Assembly (NCBI RefSeq): GCF_000185905.1
Contig: NC_014923.1
Span: forward strand, 4,487,501-4,551,500
Direction of reading: 5' to 3'
DNA from: Mesorhizobium ciceri biovar biserrulae WSM1271
GTDB taxonomy: Bacteria > Pseudomonadota > Alphaproteobacteria > Rhizobiales > Rhizobiaceae
Length of the DNA: 64,000 nucleotides
In this document: positions 38,001 through 46,241 of the stretch, piece after piece
Position numbering within the stretch: position 1 is the stretch's first letter
Layout: each line of letters opens with the position of its first letter
Notes under the pieces: model-generated
What the model was told of the DNA's origin: nothing
Seen by the model: only the letters and a program-made list of their open reading frames with translations
Database searches by the model: none
Position numbers and translations under genes: made by a program

Positions 38001-38402
38001 GAAGCGCACGCGGCCGGCATCGGCCATCGGCTTGCCGTCTGATGTCTTCAAGCTGACGTCGCTGACCTGAAGCGCGATGAAACTCGAACCGTCGAGCGTG
38101 ATGCGGGCAGGCCCGACCGCGACATTGACATCGACGCCCGCCAGTTTCTCAAGCGCCGTTTCCGCCTCGGCGCGAAGCCGGTCGGCTCCGATGCCGGAGG
38201 CGCCAACCAGATAAACGAGCACGGCGGCCAGCAGCACGAAAGCGACCAGACCGGCGAACAGTCGCGACAGGATGCGAAAACCGCGTCCGATCGACGCCTG
38301 ACCAAGCGGCGGCACACGGCAGGCGGACGGAAAGGTCCCCAGGTCGGTGATCTCATCACGCCTGAACCGGATCTTCTCGTGCTGCGGTCGCTCCTGATCC
38401 AC
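35028..38402 (-). CDS. very large AsmA/YhdP-like membrane-anchored protein
   Basis: The product has about 1124 residues, one N-terminal membrane helix (LVAFVLLAAVLVYLVGA, residues about 50-66) and a long periplasmic part of repeated beta-strand modules, ending in the AsmA-like C-terminal domain (MDMTGTFMPVYGLNRIFGELPIVGALLG). Proteins of this type (YhdP, TamB, AsmA) are thought to carry phospholipids between inner and outer membranes. The start is uncertain: GTG at 38402 is preferred as family-like, while a TTG at 38483 would nearly reach the divergent peroxiredoxin gene. It is divergent from that gene. Confidence 0.82.
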   Translation of the reverse strand: MDQERPQHEKIRFRRDEITDLGTFPSACRVPPLGQASIGRGFRILSRLFAGLVAFVLLAAVLVYLVGASGIGADRLRAEAETALEKLAGVDVNVAVGPARITLDGSSFIALQVSDVSLKTSDGKPMADAGRVRFGVRLFPLLWGDVRLTSARISDARIVVAAMPSSGDWTAGLRNADGLIDPEKLSAAVFGNINHALDAVREDSLRRIDLRNVEFVLPETGAIKLVKITDATVVQSGPGGMQFSSKADIDGRTLTVAATATRDIAAHRVTALDASIDLADTGAAAAGKLGPVALKLTGSEGFGVNASRLTAALSSTGSVLDLGTRGLLPADVDINATLVAGSNKVQVDRLLLKTGRSTFDFAGSIGPKPASGAVGEEPSYRYDLTSDGSSLAPSESPEPALTFLARIAGVYNTVSHKLVAEQIALRSAGSGEMLGTAAVAFVDGKVPGINLAFNIHDMQVSHVKQLWPWFSARNARLWVLANLFGGRVVDANLQFQVVPGRLGNGVPLSADEVFGRFQIEGSRFDTAGRIPPIRDAVGVVGFHGNDVDISLSSGTVYMPSGRTVAASNGTLTVKAANRPPVVGALDIDVDGDASAVAELASYEPINAMRHVGILPEDLSGSVTGHVKADIPLQSGVDSSKLDWLVSLDYTGMSLAKPFEGQVVTDADGSITVDPEKAVISAKALLNGIPAELDLIEPLRDEGPARSRKVALVLDDKIRAAAMPGLKPLLAGTVKVAIDKNGSGDQNVSADLTNARLDIPWAGWSKGAGVPANVTFVMTKSGDTTTLSDFNLDGKTFSVDGSIVLVNGALSSARFSKVTLNRGDDVAVSVKRSGKGYAVDISGNALDARSLIKQFTSDVDTATKTTGSDAISVSADVDRLTGFHDEQLSNLKLDYSAAGSRVNGLKVSATASSGAAISISNTTGAGRRTLNMQSADAGAILRFLNIYEHMEGGVITLALAGPSDGSLKGKVDTSNFFVVNEPKLASIVSTTPAGDNRSLNQAVKGKLDTSRVKFERGYAEIDKGSGYLKLANGVLRGPRIGTTFQGTLYDQNNNMDMTGTFMPVYGLNRIFGELPIVGALLGNGRDRGLIGVTYRLKGNANKPLLDINPLSVIAPGIFRSIFEYR

Positions 38403-38497
38403 GCAATTTTCCGTTGTACGAACTCGATCGTGGACGAATCCCCGTCCGACACTATATCGGTGTGGCTTCGCGCGTAACCTCAAACAAGGGCATCGGT

Positions 38498-38965
38498 ATG
38501 GCTGACCTCGACGTAGGCGATCTTGCGCCGCAATTTGACCTGCCGCGGGACGGCGGCGGATCGGTCAGCCTTGCCGCATCGTCCGGCAAGCCCATCGTGC
38601 TCTATTTCTATCCGCAGGACGACACAACAAGCTGCACGCAGGAGGCGATCAGCTTCTCGCAGTTGAAGCCGGAGTTCGAGAAGGCCGGCGCCGTGGTGAT
38701 CGGCCTGTCGCCCGACCCCGTCAAGAAGCACGACAAGTTCAAGTCGAAATACAATCTCACCATCGACCTCGCCGCCGACGAGGAGCGCAAGGTAATCGAG
38801 GCCTACCATCTGTGGGTCGAGAAATCGATGTATGGCCGCAAGTATATGGGCGTCGAGCGCGCGACGTTCCTGATCGGCCGCGACCGGCGGATCGCCAGGA
38901 TCTGGCGCAAGGTCCGCGTCAAGGGCCATGCCGAAGAGGTGCTCGAGGCCGTTCGAGCGCTTTGA
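38498..38965 (+). CDS. bcp: BCP-type peroxiredoxin with a single cysteine
   Basis: The 155-residue thiol peroxidase has the peroxiredoxin active site YPQDDTTSCTQEA, with peroxidatic Cys46 after the conserved Pro and Thr. BCP/PrxQ proteins usually have a resolving cysteine five residues later; here that position is not Cys, and I see no other cysteine in the protein. It would therefore be a 1-Cys type needing an external thiol. It reduces peroxides in the cytosol. The ATG at 38498 is the family start. Confidence 0.92.
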   Translation: MADLDVGDLAPQFDLPRDGGGSVSLAASSGKPIVLYFYPQDDTTSCTQEAISFSQLKPEFEKAGAVVIGLSPDPVKKHDKFKSKYNLTIDLAADEERKVIEAYHLWVEKSMYGRKYMGVERATFLIGRDRRIARIWRKVRVKGHAEEVLEAVRAL

Positions 38966-39115
38966 GGTTTGCCGGCGAGGCTGGCCCAGGTTCCCTTGCA
39001 ACCTTACGCACGCCTGGCGGGCAATCGCTGTGAGCAAGCTATCGCTGCAAGCCTTTGTTAACCCTAATAATGTGTAATCAAGCTGTCGTGGTGTCGTAAA
39101 CGAAAGCTTGGTCCC

Positions 39116-40420
39116 GTGAACGCAACCGGTCAGTCCGCAGTCTTCGGCAAGCGTAAGGAGCCCCATACGGTCATCATCGCCCGGGGCAACGAGATCAGGC
39201 ATTTTACGATCCGACCGTGGCTGGCGGCCTTTATCGGCTCGGCGCTGGCCGCCATTGCCGTCGGCTACCTCATGGCCACCTCCTATCTCGTGCTGCGCGA
39301 CGATTTGATCGGCGCCACAACGGCGCGTCAGGCGCGCATGCAGCAAGCCTATGAAGATCGCATTTCGGCGCTTCGCGCCCAGGTCGACCGCATCACCAGC
39401 CGCCAGTTGCTCGACCAGCAGCTGATGGAAACCAAGGTCAGCGAACTGCTTGAACGCCAGAGCCAGTTGAGCCAGCGTCATGGCCGCCTTGGTCCGCTGC
39501 TCGAACGCGCCGAGAGCGAAGTCGGCGCAGCGCCGGCCGAAGATCCGGCAGCGGCTGCGAAGCCGGACAAACGCGCCGAAGCGACCGGCAGCATCAAAGA
39601 GCCCGCGCGGAATTATGCGGTCGCCAGCCTGAGCGCCGATCTCGGCGCCGGCGACACAAGGCCGTTCTCGCTGTGGTCAACCCGCTCCGATCCGCTGCCC
39701 AATGATTCAGCCGCCGATCGTGCCGACAAGCTCTTCGTCTCGATCAACCAGTCGTTGAAATCCATCGAGAGTGATCAACTGACCCGCATTAGCACGCTTG
39801 CCGACAATGCCTATAAGAGCGCCGATGCCATCACCCAGGCGCTCGAGGCGGCCGGACTGCCCGTCGACAGCGACTTCGGCAAGGGCGACAGCGACGTCGG
39901 CGGACCGCTGATCCCGGTCGACAGTTCGATGATGTTCGACAGCAAGGTCAAGGAATTGGACGAAGCGCTTGATGCGCTCGATCATCTCAAGAAAGAAGCG
40001 CGCCAGCTGCCGCTGACCAATCCGGCTCCGGGTCACTCCGTCACCAGCCCGTTCGGCGTGCGCACCGACCCTCTCCTTGGCACCGCCGCCCTGCATTCCG
40101 GCATGGATTTCAGGGCGCCGATCGGCATGGCCGCAAAAGTCACGGCGCCTGGCACCGTCACCAAAGCCGGCTGGAACGGCGGCTATGGCCGCATGGTTGA
40201 AGTCGACCACGGCAATGGTTTTGCGACACGTTACGGGCATCTCAGCGAGATCGACGTGACCGTCGGCGAGAAACTGGACGCCGGCGCCGTCATCGGCAAG
40301 ACCGGCAGCAGCGGCCGCTCGACCGGCCCGCATCTGCACTACGAAGTCCGCCACAATGGCGAAGCGATCGATCCCTTGCGCTTCCTCACGGTCGGCAAGA
40401 AGGTCGCCCAGTATCTGTAA
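39116..40420 (+). CDS. M23-family peptidase with coiled coil (envelope)
   Basis: The 434-residue protein has an N-terminal cytoplasmic tail, one membrane helix (residues about 38-62), a coiled-coil region with many Gln, Arg and Leu (70-135), a variable linker, and a C-terminal LytM/M23 domain with HSGMDFRAPIG, GHLSEID and HLHYEVRHNG, which supply the zinc ligands. All ligand positions look intact, so it may be an active peptidoglycan endopeptidase, or an EnvC/NlpD-like activator. The start is GTG at 39116. A TTAACC half-site of the CtrA type lies about 60 bases upstream, a weak hint of cell-cycle control. Confidence 0.88.
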   Translation: MNATGQSAVFGKRKEPHTVIIARGNEIRHFTIRPWLAAFIGSALAAIAVGYLMATSYLVLRDDLIGATTARQARMQQAYEDRISALRAQVDRITSRQLLDQQLMETKVSELLERQSQLSQRHGRLGPLLERAESEVGAAPAEDPAAAAKPDKRAEATGSIKEPARNYAVASLSADLGAGDTRPFSLWSTRSDPLPNDSAADRADKLFVSINQSLKSIESDQLTRISTLADNAYKSADAITQALEAAGLPVDSDFGKGDSDVGGPLIPVDSSMMFDSKVKELDEALDALDHLKKEARQLPLTNPAPGHSVTSPFGVRTDPLLGTAALHSGMDFRAPIGMAAKVTAPGTVTKAGWNGGYGRMVEVDHGNGFATRYGHLSEIDVTVGEKLDAGAVIGKTGSSGRSTGPHLHYEVRHNGEAIDPLRFLTVGKKVAQYL

Positions 40421-40469
40421 GCGATCCCAGGCTCCTGCCCCATGCGCCGATGACCATCATGATGGCTGA

Positions 40470-41699
40470 CTAAGGCGCTCCCGTCGACAGAAACGCCGTC
40501 GCTGCCGCAACCAAGGTGGTTGCGCCGACCTTCAACGCGGCCTCGTCGATACGAAACCGGGCGTGATGGAGCGGAAAGACCGATCCGATCTCCTCGTTCC
40601 GGATTCCCAGCCGAAAATAGACCGAAGGACGTTTCTCGCTGTAGTAGCCAAAGTCGTCCGCGATCGTCCATCCGGGCGTGTTGAGGACGTTGTCGGCACC
40701 GATGCAGGCCTTGGCGCTGGCGGCAATCAGCTCTGTCATCTCGACATCGTTGACGACGCCGGGTTCGCCCTTGTGGATGTCGACCTCGACACGCGCGCCG
40801 TGGCTCGTCGCCATACCCGCGGCTATCGTACGAACGCGGTGCCAGGCCCGCTCGCGGGTTGCATCGCTGCCGCTGCGGATGGTGCCTTTCAACGTGACCC
40901 TGCCGGCGGTGACATTATATGCGTTGCCGCCATTGATGGCCGTGACGGAAATCACCAGCGGATCGTACGGATCGGTCTCGCGCGAAACGATCTTCTGCAA
41001 TTCGCTCACCAGGGAGCAAGCCACGGCCAACGCATCGACACCTTCATGCGGTTTTGCCGCGTGTGCCGCCGAGCCGATGACGGCCACATCGAACGTGTCA
41101 CAGGCCAGAGTGTAGGGACCGGAGCCGACGGCGATCTTGCCGGTCGGTGTGTACGGATCGACGTGGACGCAGATGGCGGCGTCGATGTCGTCGAGAAGCC
41201 CCTCTTCCACCACCCGCTTGCCGCCCGACGGTTCGTCCTCCTCGGCCGGCTGGAAGATCAGGCGAACGGTACCGCCAAAACTGTCCCGCGACTGGTGAAG
41301 ATGCGCGGCCACCGCGAAAGCCATCGATGCATGGGCGTCGTGACCGCAGGCATGCATCACACCTGGATTGGTCGATGCATAGTCGACACCGGACTCCTCC
41401 TCGATCGGCAAGGCATCGATGTCGGCGCGAATGGCGATCTTTCGATTTGACGGCCTCCCGGCGCCGACAATATCGACGGCAAGGCCAAAGCCGGCGACGT
41501 CGCGAATGTCGACGATTCCCTGATCCACCAGCATCTGCCTGAGGTAACGCTGCGTGCCGGCCTCCTGGTTCGAAAGCTCGGGATTGCGGTGCAGATGGCG
41601 ACGGACCTCGATCATCCGGTCGAGAATTCCGGCGTCGATATCGGTCGTCACGGTTTTCGCAACACCACCCGCCGTGGCCGAACCCTCAGGATTTGACAT
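40470..41699 (-). CDS. M20-family amidohydrolase (hippurate/IAA-amino acid hydrolase type)
   Basis: The 409-residue metalloenzyme has ACGHDAHASMAF (Cys118, His120, His123) and the catalytic glutamate pair QPAEEDEPSGG (Glu153, Glu154), the M20D subfamily pattern of aminoacylases, hippurate hydrolases and IAA-amino acid hydrolases. These cleave an N-acyl group from an amino acid. It overlaps the upstream M24 gene by 14 bases, so the two act as a unit. Ectoine degradation also uses an M24 enzyme, but its partner is of the aspartoacylase type, which this is not. The substrate is open. Confidence 0.87.
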   Translation of the reverse strand: MSNPEGSATAGGVAKTVTTDIDAGILDRMIEVRRHLHRNPELSNQEAGTQRYLRQMLVDQGIVDIRDVAGFGLAVDIVGAGRPSNRKIAIRADIDALPIEEESGVDYASTNPGVMHACGHDAHASMAFAVAAHLHQSRDSFGGTVRLIFQPAEEDEPSGGKRVVEEGLLDDIDAAICVHVDPYTPTGKIAVGSGPYTLACDTFDVAVIGSAAHAAKPHEGVDALAVACSLVSELQKIVSRETDPYDPLVISVTAINGGNAYNVTAGRVTLKGTIRSGSDATRERAWHRVRTIAAGMATSHGARVEVDIHKGEPGVVNDVEMTELIAASAKACIGADNVLNTPGWTIADDFGYYSEKRPSVYFRLGIRNEEIGSVFPLHHARFRIDEAALKVGATTLVAAATAFLSTGAP

Positions 41700-42864
41700 G
41701 GATCTCTCGCGGGAACTTCGTCAGGGTCTCGTGGCCGGTTTCGGTGACCAGGATGGTCTCGCTGACCTCGATGCCCCAGCCGTCCATCCACATGCCAAGG
41801 ATGGAATGAACGACGTTGCCCGGTTCAAGCACCGTCTTGTCGCCCGGCCTGAGGCTGATCGTGTGTTCGCCCCAATCCGGCGGATAGGCGACGCCGATGG
41901 AGTAGCCGATGCGCGATTCCTTCTTCAGTCCATAACGCTGGATGACCTTGCGCCAGGCAGCTTCGACCGCTTCGGCAGTCGTTCCCGGCCTGACCGCGTT
42001 GAGCACCGCGTCCATGCCCTCGATCACCGCTTTGGCGGTATCCGAGACATTTGTCGGCGTCTTGCCAAGCTGCATGGTCCTGGCGAGGCCGGCGGCATAG
42101 CGGCGGCAAACGCCGGCAAGTTCCAGCGCAATCGTCTCGTTTTCTCCGAACCGCCTGTCGCTCCACATGATGTGCGGCGCCGAGGCATTCTCGCCACCGA
42201 GGATTGTCGGCGGAAGTGCTGTGATGTCGCCGGCAAAATCCGGGCTGCCCGCGATCTGCGCCGCCTGGATGGCGGCGATGGCATCGCATTCGCGAACGCC
42301 CGGCGCGATCACCTCGAAGGCTCGCGTGACGGCCGCTTCGGCGAGCGTCGATGCCTTGCGCAAATAGGCGATCTCCGGCGCCGATTTGACCGCCCGGATC
42401 CAGTTCACCAGCAGGTCGGCATCGTGCCATTTTGCATTGGGAAGTCCGGCGACAAGCCGGGCGTGCGCCTTGGGGGAGAAATAATAGGCTTCGAGTTCGA
42501 TGCCGATATGGCGGCTCCCCCAGCCCCTGGCGACGATCCAGTCCGCAATCCAGTCCATGGGATGGCGATCGACGCGCTGGACATGGTCTTCCGGAAAGCC
42601 GACCACGTTTTCCGGCTTCATCCAGGCTGTCAGAAGACCGCCGGCCGCATCCATGGCGCGCCCGATCCAGACCGGCTCGACCTCCTCGATTGGAACCAGC
42701 ACCATTTGCGGCGTGTAGAACGACCAGCCGTCATAGCCGGTGATGTAATGCTGGTTGGCAACGTCGTTGACGACAAGGAGCTCGAGACCGCGCTTGGCCA
42801 TCTCTGTGCGGATCTTGCGAAGCCGTTGTTGGTACTCGTCGCGGGCAAACGGCAATTCGATCAT
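41686..42864 (-). CDS. M24-family creatinase/ectoine hydrolase-like enzyme
   Basis: The 392-residue protein has the two-domain creatinase/prolidase layout: an N-terminal domain with HYITGYDGWSFYTPQ, similar to ectoine hydrolase DoeA/EutD, and a pita-bread C-terminal domain. In that domain the metal-binding Asp pair of prolidases is not evident (the matching segment reads ALELAGVCRRY then AAGLART), as in metal-independent creatinase-type members. It would cut a C-N bond in a small compound. It is translationally coupled to an M20 amidohydrolase and divergent from a ROK regulator with a palindromic site between. Confidence 0.8.
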   Translation of the reverse strand: MIELPFARDEYQQRLRKIRTEMAKRGLELLVVNDVANQHYITGYDGWSFYTPQMVLVPIEEVEPVWIGRAMDAAGGLLTAWMKPENVVGFPEDHVQRVDRHPMDWIADWIVARGWGSRHIGIELEAYYFSPKAHARLVAGLPNAKWHDADLLVNWIRAVKSAPEIAYLRKASTLAEAAVTRAFEVIAPGVRECDAIAAIQAAQIAGSPDFAGDITALPPTILGGENASAPHIMWSDRRFGENETIALELAGVCRRYAAGLARTMQLGKTPTNVSDTAKAVIEGMDAVLNAVRPGTTAEAVEAAWRKVIQRYGLKKESRIGYSIGVAYPPDWGEHTISLRPGDKTVLEPGNVVHSILGMWMDGWGIEVSETILVTETGHETLTKFPREIHVKS

Positions 42865-43018
42865 CTTTGCTCCATGCTTTGTCAGATCAACGGTCGCGGG
42901 GTTCGCTCACCATTGAAGAGGTTTCGCCATGGCGGCAATCGGCCAGGGCGGCGTGTGGGCAGGTCCTGAACCGGGTACGTCCATACCCGGCCTTCCCAAG
43001 ATTGTGTTTCACTATCAT

Positions 43019-43051
43019 TTATTTTTGAATTCCATTTGACTGAATAAATAA
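43019..43051. promoter_or_regulatory. AT-rich inverted repeat, candidate ROK operator
   Basis: TTATTT (43019-43024) and AAATAA (43046-43051) are the ends of an imperfect 33-bp AT-rich palindrome in an otherwise GC-rich region. NagC/Mlc/XylR-type ROK regulators bind AT-rich palindromes with such ends. It lies between the M24 gene and the ROK gene, 38 bases before the latter, so it could control both directions. Confidence 0.5.
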
Positions 43052-43088
43052 GCGGTGCCAAGCTATCCTCTCCTAAGGGGCGCAAGGC

Positions 43089-44255
43089 ATGGCACTGCGG
43101 GGGACCAATCAGGAGTTCGGGCGGCCATACAACCGGCGCATCGTGCTTGAGTCCATCCGCCTGCACGGGCCGATCGCGCGCGGCGAGATCGCCCGGCGCG
43201 TCGGCCTCACCGTCCAGACCGTATCGACCATCGTTCGCGAACTGGAAGATCAGGACTACATCCTGTCGCTGCGCGAAGAGCCGAAGGGGCGCGGCCTGCC
43301 GCCGGCGACGCTCCGGATCAACCCCGAGGGCGGCTATGCCGTCGGCATCCACATCACTCCGCTTGGTATCAGCGCCGCCTTGATCAATCTGAGCGGCGAC
43401 GTGATCGAGAGCATCTACCGCGAAGCGCCGAACGCGACGCCGGACCACGCCTTCGAGTTGATCGGGGCGATGGTGGTGGAATTGACCCGGCTGCGGGCTG
43501 GCGGACGGGTGCTGGGCGTCGGCATGGCCCTGCCCGGCCCATTCGACGTGGAGTCCATGAGTTTCGTGGGGCCGACCACCATGACCGGCTGGAAGGACGT
43601 GGCGCTGCGCGAACGGCTGGCGGCCTCCACCGGATTGCCGGCCTTCTTTGAAACCGATATGGCCGCGGCCGCCATGGGCGAGCGCCTCTATGGCCTCGGC
43701 GCCCAGTTTTCCGAATACTACTATCTCTATTTCGGCGTCGGCCTTGGCGGCGTCATGGTTCATGACGGCAGCGCCTTGCGCGGCGCCTGGGGAAATGCCG
43801 GCGAGATCGGACACATTCCCGTCATTCCCGGCGGCGAAGCCTGCCCGTGCGGCAACAGCGGCTGCCTCGAAAGATATTTGTCGCTCGAGGCGCTCCGGCG
43901 CTGGAACGGCAGCGAGGCCGACTGGGTGGCCGAAGTCGCACCGATCTTTCACAACGCCGTCGCCGTCATCGAGAATCTGTTCGACCCGGAGACGGTCATC
44001 CTCGGCGGGCTGGCGTCCACTGACCTGCTCGAAATGCTGGCTGGTTCGGCCGCAGGCCTGCACAACTCCGTCTCGGCCCGCAAGGACCGCACGACGCCCA
44101 GGGTCGTGGTCGCGCGCGGCGGACAGCATTCCGTGCTGCGCGGCGCCGCCGCCCTGGCGGTTTCCGGGGTTCTGTCACCTCGCTTCGGGCAGATGTTCGC
44201 GGCCGAACGCGAACGCGAGCGCGACCTTCTCAAAGGCAGGGAGATTGCGGCATGA
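43089..44255 (+). CDS. ROK-family transcriptional regulator
   Basis: The 388-residue protein has a winged helix-turn-helix at residues about 18-60 (GPIARGEIARRVGLTVQTVSTIV) followed by a sugar-kinase-like ROK domain with the zinc motif CPCGNSGCLERY. Such proteins (NagC, Mlc, XylR type) repress uptake operons until a sugar or sugar phosphate binds. It overlaps the ABC ATPase gene by four bases (ATGA), so it is the first gene of that operon. This arrangement is like the fructose frc genes of Sinorhizobium. Confidence 0.92.
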   Translation: MALRGTNQEFGRPYNRRIVLESIRLHGPIARGEIARRVGLTVQTVSTIVRELEDQDYILSLREEPKGRGLPPATLRINPEGGYAVGIHITPLGISAALINLSGDVIESIYREAPNATPDHAFELIGAMVVELTRLRAGGRVLGVGMALPGPFDVESMSFVGPTTMTGWKDVALRERLAASTGLPAFFETDMAAAAMGERLYGLGAQFSEYYYLYFGVGLGGVMVHDGSALRGAWGNAGEIGHIPVIPGGEACPCGNSGCLERYLSLEALRRWNGSEADWVAEVAPIFHNAVAVIENLFDPETVILGGLASTDLLEMLAGSAAGLHNSVSARKDRTTPRVVVARGGQHSVLRGAAALAVSGVLSPRFGQMFAAERERERDLLKGREIAA

Positions 44256-45016
44256 GTGAACCCCTGCTGGTGCTCGACAACGTCACCAAGAACTATGGCG
44301 CGATCGAAGCGCTCAAGGGGATCAGCTTCTCGATCGGCAAGGGCGAGGTCGTGGCGCTGCTGGGCGACAACGGCGCCGGCAAATCGACACTGGTGAAGAT
44401 CATATCAGGCGGACTGGAGCCGACATCGGGCCGCATGCTGTTCGAGGGCAAGGAATTCCTCGCCAAATCACCGGCCGAGGCCAAGGCGGCCGGCATCGAG
44501 ACCGTCTACCAGGATCTCTCGCTGTGCACCAATGTCGACGTGGTCGCCAATTTCTTCATGGGCCGCGAGATCACCCGCAAGTTTCTCGGCATTCCCGTGC
44601 TCGACGAGCGCGCCATGGAAGCCGTCGTCGGAAAGGCGCTGGCCAATGCCGGCACCCGCATTCCCTCGCTGCGGGCCAATGTCGAGCATCTCTCGGGCGG
44701 CCAGCGGCAAGCCATCGAACTCAACCGCTTCGTGCACTGGGGCGGCAAGCTGGTGCTGCTCGACGAACCGTTTGCCGCCCTCGGTGTCGAACAGACGCGG
44801 CGCGGTCTCGACATGATCCGCCAGGTGGCCAACCAGGGCATCGGCGTCGTCATCATCACCCATATCATGCAGCAGGCTTTTCAGGTCGCCGACCGGATCG
44901 TGGTGATCCGCCAGGGCGTCGTGGCCGGCGATGTCGCACGCAATAAAACAAGTCCCGACGCGGTGATCAACATGATCACCGGTGAGACGCTTGCCGGTGC
45001 CGGACCGACAGGCTGA
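44252..45016 (+). CDS. ABC sugar transporter ATP-binding protein, single-domain FrcA type
   Basis: The 254-residue protein has Walker A GDNGAGKST (38-46), the signature LSGGQRQAIEL and Walker B LVLLDEPFAALG. It is half the length of RbsA/XylG, which carry two ABC domains in one chain, so it probably works as a homodimer like FrcA. It energises import with the permease and binding protein encoded just downstream. Coupled to the ROK regulator by an ATGA overlap. Confidence 0.93.
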   Translation: MSEPLLVLDNVTKNYGAIEALKGISFSIGKGEVVALLGDNGAGKSTLVKIISGGLEPTSGRMLFEGKEFLAKSPAEAKAAGIETVYQDLSLCTNVDVVANFFMGREITRKFLGIPVLDERAMEAVVGKALANAGTRIPSLRANVEHLSGGQRQAIELNRFVHWGGKLVLLDEPFAALGVEQTRRGLDMIRQVANQGIGVVIITHIMQQAFQVADRIVVIRQGVVAGDVARNKTSPDAVINMITGETLAGAGPTG

Positions 45017-45055
45017 GGGACAAAAGAGGGGTCCGGCTTAAGAGGAGCGAACGAC

Positions 45056-46096
45056 ATGAAGCGAATACTTCTTGCTGTCTTCGGTATCCTTGCACTGGCC
45101 TTTGCCACGCTCACGCCGGCATTCGCCCAGTCCAAGGGTATCGTCTACTATATGGTGCCGACCCTGCTGGACGAGTTCCAGACCGGCTCGGTGAGCGCGC
45201 TGGAACTGTTCCTGAAGCAGACCGGCTACGAGATGAAGACGCTGAACGCCGACAACAAGACCGACGCCCAGCAATCGCAGATGAACGACGTCATCGCGCT
45301 GAAGCCGGCGGCCATCATCCTGGCTGCAGTCGACTTCAATGCGCTGAAACCGTCCATCGAAGCCGCGCGCGCCGCCGGCATCCCGGTGGTCGAGTTCGAC
45401 CGCCAGATCACCTCGACCCCGTCCGACTTCACCTCTGTCGCCGGAACGGTCGAGATCGGCTACGTCGCCGCGGATCAGGCCGAGAAGCTGCTGAAAGCCA
45501 AGAACGGCTCGGTGAAGGGCAAGGTTCTGCAGGTGCTCGGCGACCCCGGCGATCCCTACACGCTCGACATCCAGAAGGGTTTTGAGGAGAAGATGAAGGC
45601 ATTTCCGGACGTCAAGATCATCTCGCTTCCGGCCATGCAATGGGAAGCCAGCAATGCCGGCACAATCGTTGCCGACCAGATGCTGGCCAACCCCGACATC
45701 GACCTGATCTTCAGCCATGCCGCGCACCTATCGGTCGCCGCCGTCGCCTCGCTCGAGGCGGCCGGCAAGAAGCCGGGCGACGTCATGCTGATGAGCTCGA
45801 ACGGCGCTCCGGTCGGCCTCGACCTGATCCGCAAGGGCTGGCTCAACGCCGAAATCGAGCAGCCGCTTTACGCGCAGGCCGCGGCTGTCGCCATGTTCAT
45901 GGACAAGATCGTCAAGAAGCAGGAAATCAAGCCCGGCGAATACGACGTGCTCGGCCTGAAATCGACCGTGACCAAGGAAGCCTGGGGTCCGAACATCAAG
46001 ATCCCCGGTGCAGCGATCACCAAGGAAAACGTCGATAATCCGGCCTTCTGGGGCAACCAGAAGCCGCCGACGGACACCGTCAAGTCGGTCGAATAG
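45056..46096 (+). CDS. periplasmic sugar-binding protein (RbsB/FrcB type)
   Basis: The 346-residue protein has a signal peptide (MKRILLAVFGILALA, cleavage probable after AFA at residue 24) and the type I periplasmic fold: SKGIVYYMVPTLLDEFQTGSV, then LKPAAIILAAVDFNALKPSIE and VEFDRQITSTPSDF, where an Asp-Arg pair commonly holds the sugar ring. AAGAGGAGCG precedes the ATG. It supplies the ABC importer with substrate; the ligand is a monosaccharide or polyol by family, not determined further. Confidence 0.92.
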   Translation: MKRILLAVFGILALAFATLTPAFAQSKGIVYYMVPTLLDEFQTGSVSALELFLKQTGYEMKTLNADNKTDAQQSQMNDVIALKPAAIILAAVDFNALKPSIEAARAAGIPVVEFDRQITSTPSDFTSVAGTVEIGYVAADQAEKLLKAKNGSVKGKVLQVLGDPGDPYTLDIQKGFEEKMKAFPDVKIISLPAMQWEASNAGTIVADQMLANPDIDLIFSHAAHLSVAAVASLEAAGKKPGDVMLMSSNGAPVGLDLIRKGWLNAEIEQPLYAQAAAVAMFMDKIVKKQEIKPGEYDVLGLKSTVTKEAWGPNIKIPGAAITKENVDNPAFWGNQKPPTDTVKSVE

Positions 46097-46108
46097 TCAT
46101 CTGAAAGC

Positions 46109-46133
46109 GCTCCGGGCTGTAGCGGCCCGGAGC
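46109..46133 (+). promoter_or_regulatory. hairpin between binding-protein and permease genes
   Basis: GCTCCGGGC (46109-46117) pairs with GCCCGGAGC (46125-46133) across a 7-base loop, right after the binding-protein stop and without a T-run. Such hairpins typically protect the upstream mRNA so that binding protein is made in excess of permease. Confidence 0.6.
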
Positions 46134-46241
46134 CTGCCTTTCACACCGCCGCGTCCGAAAGGATGCCGTGGCGAATTTGAATCCGCGCCTGAACCCGACG
46201 AAATCGAGTTGATTTCGCGGGGGCGCCAACCGGATCAACCC

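Noticed and set aside
40470..42864. Assignment of the M24/M20 pair as the ectoine degradation genes doeA-doeB
   Set aside because: The M24 protein is similar to DoeA, but the partner has the M20 HDAH/EE pattern and is not of the aspartoacylase-type DoeB family; no other ectoine genes are adjacent.
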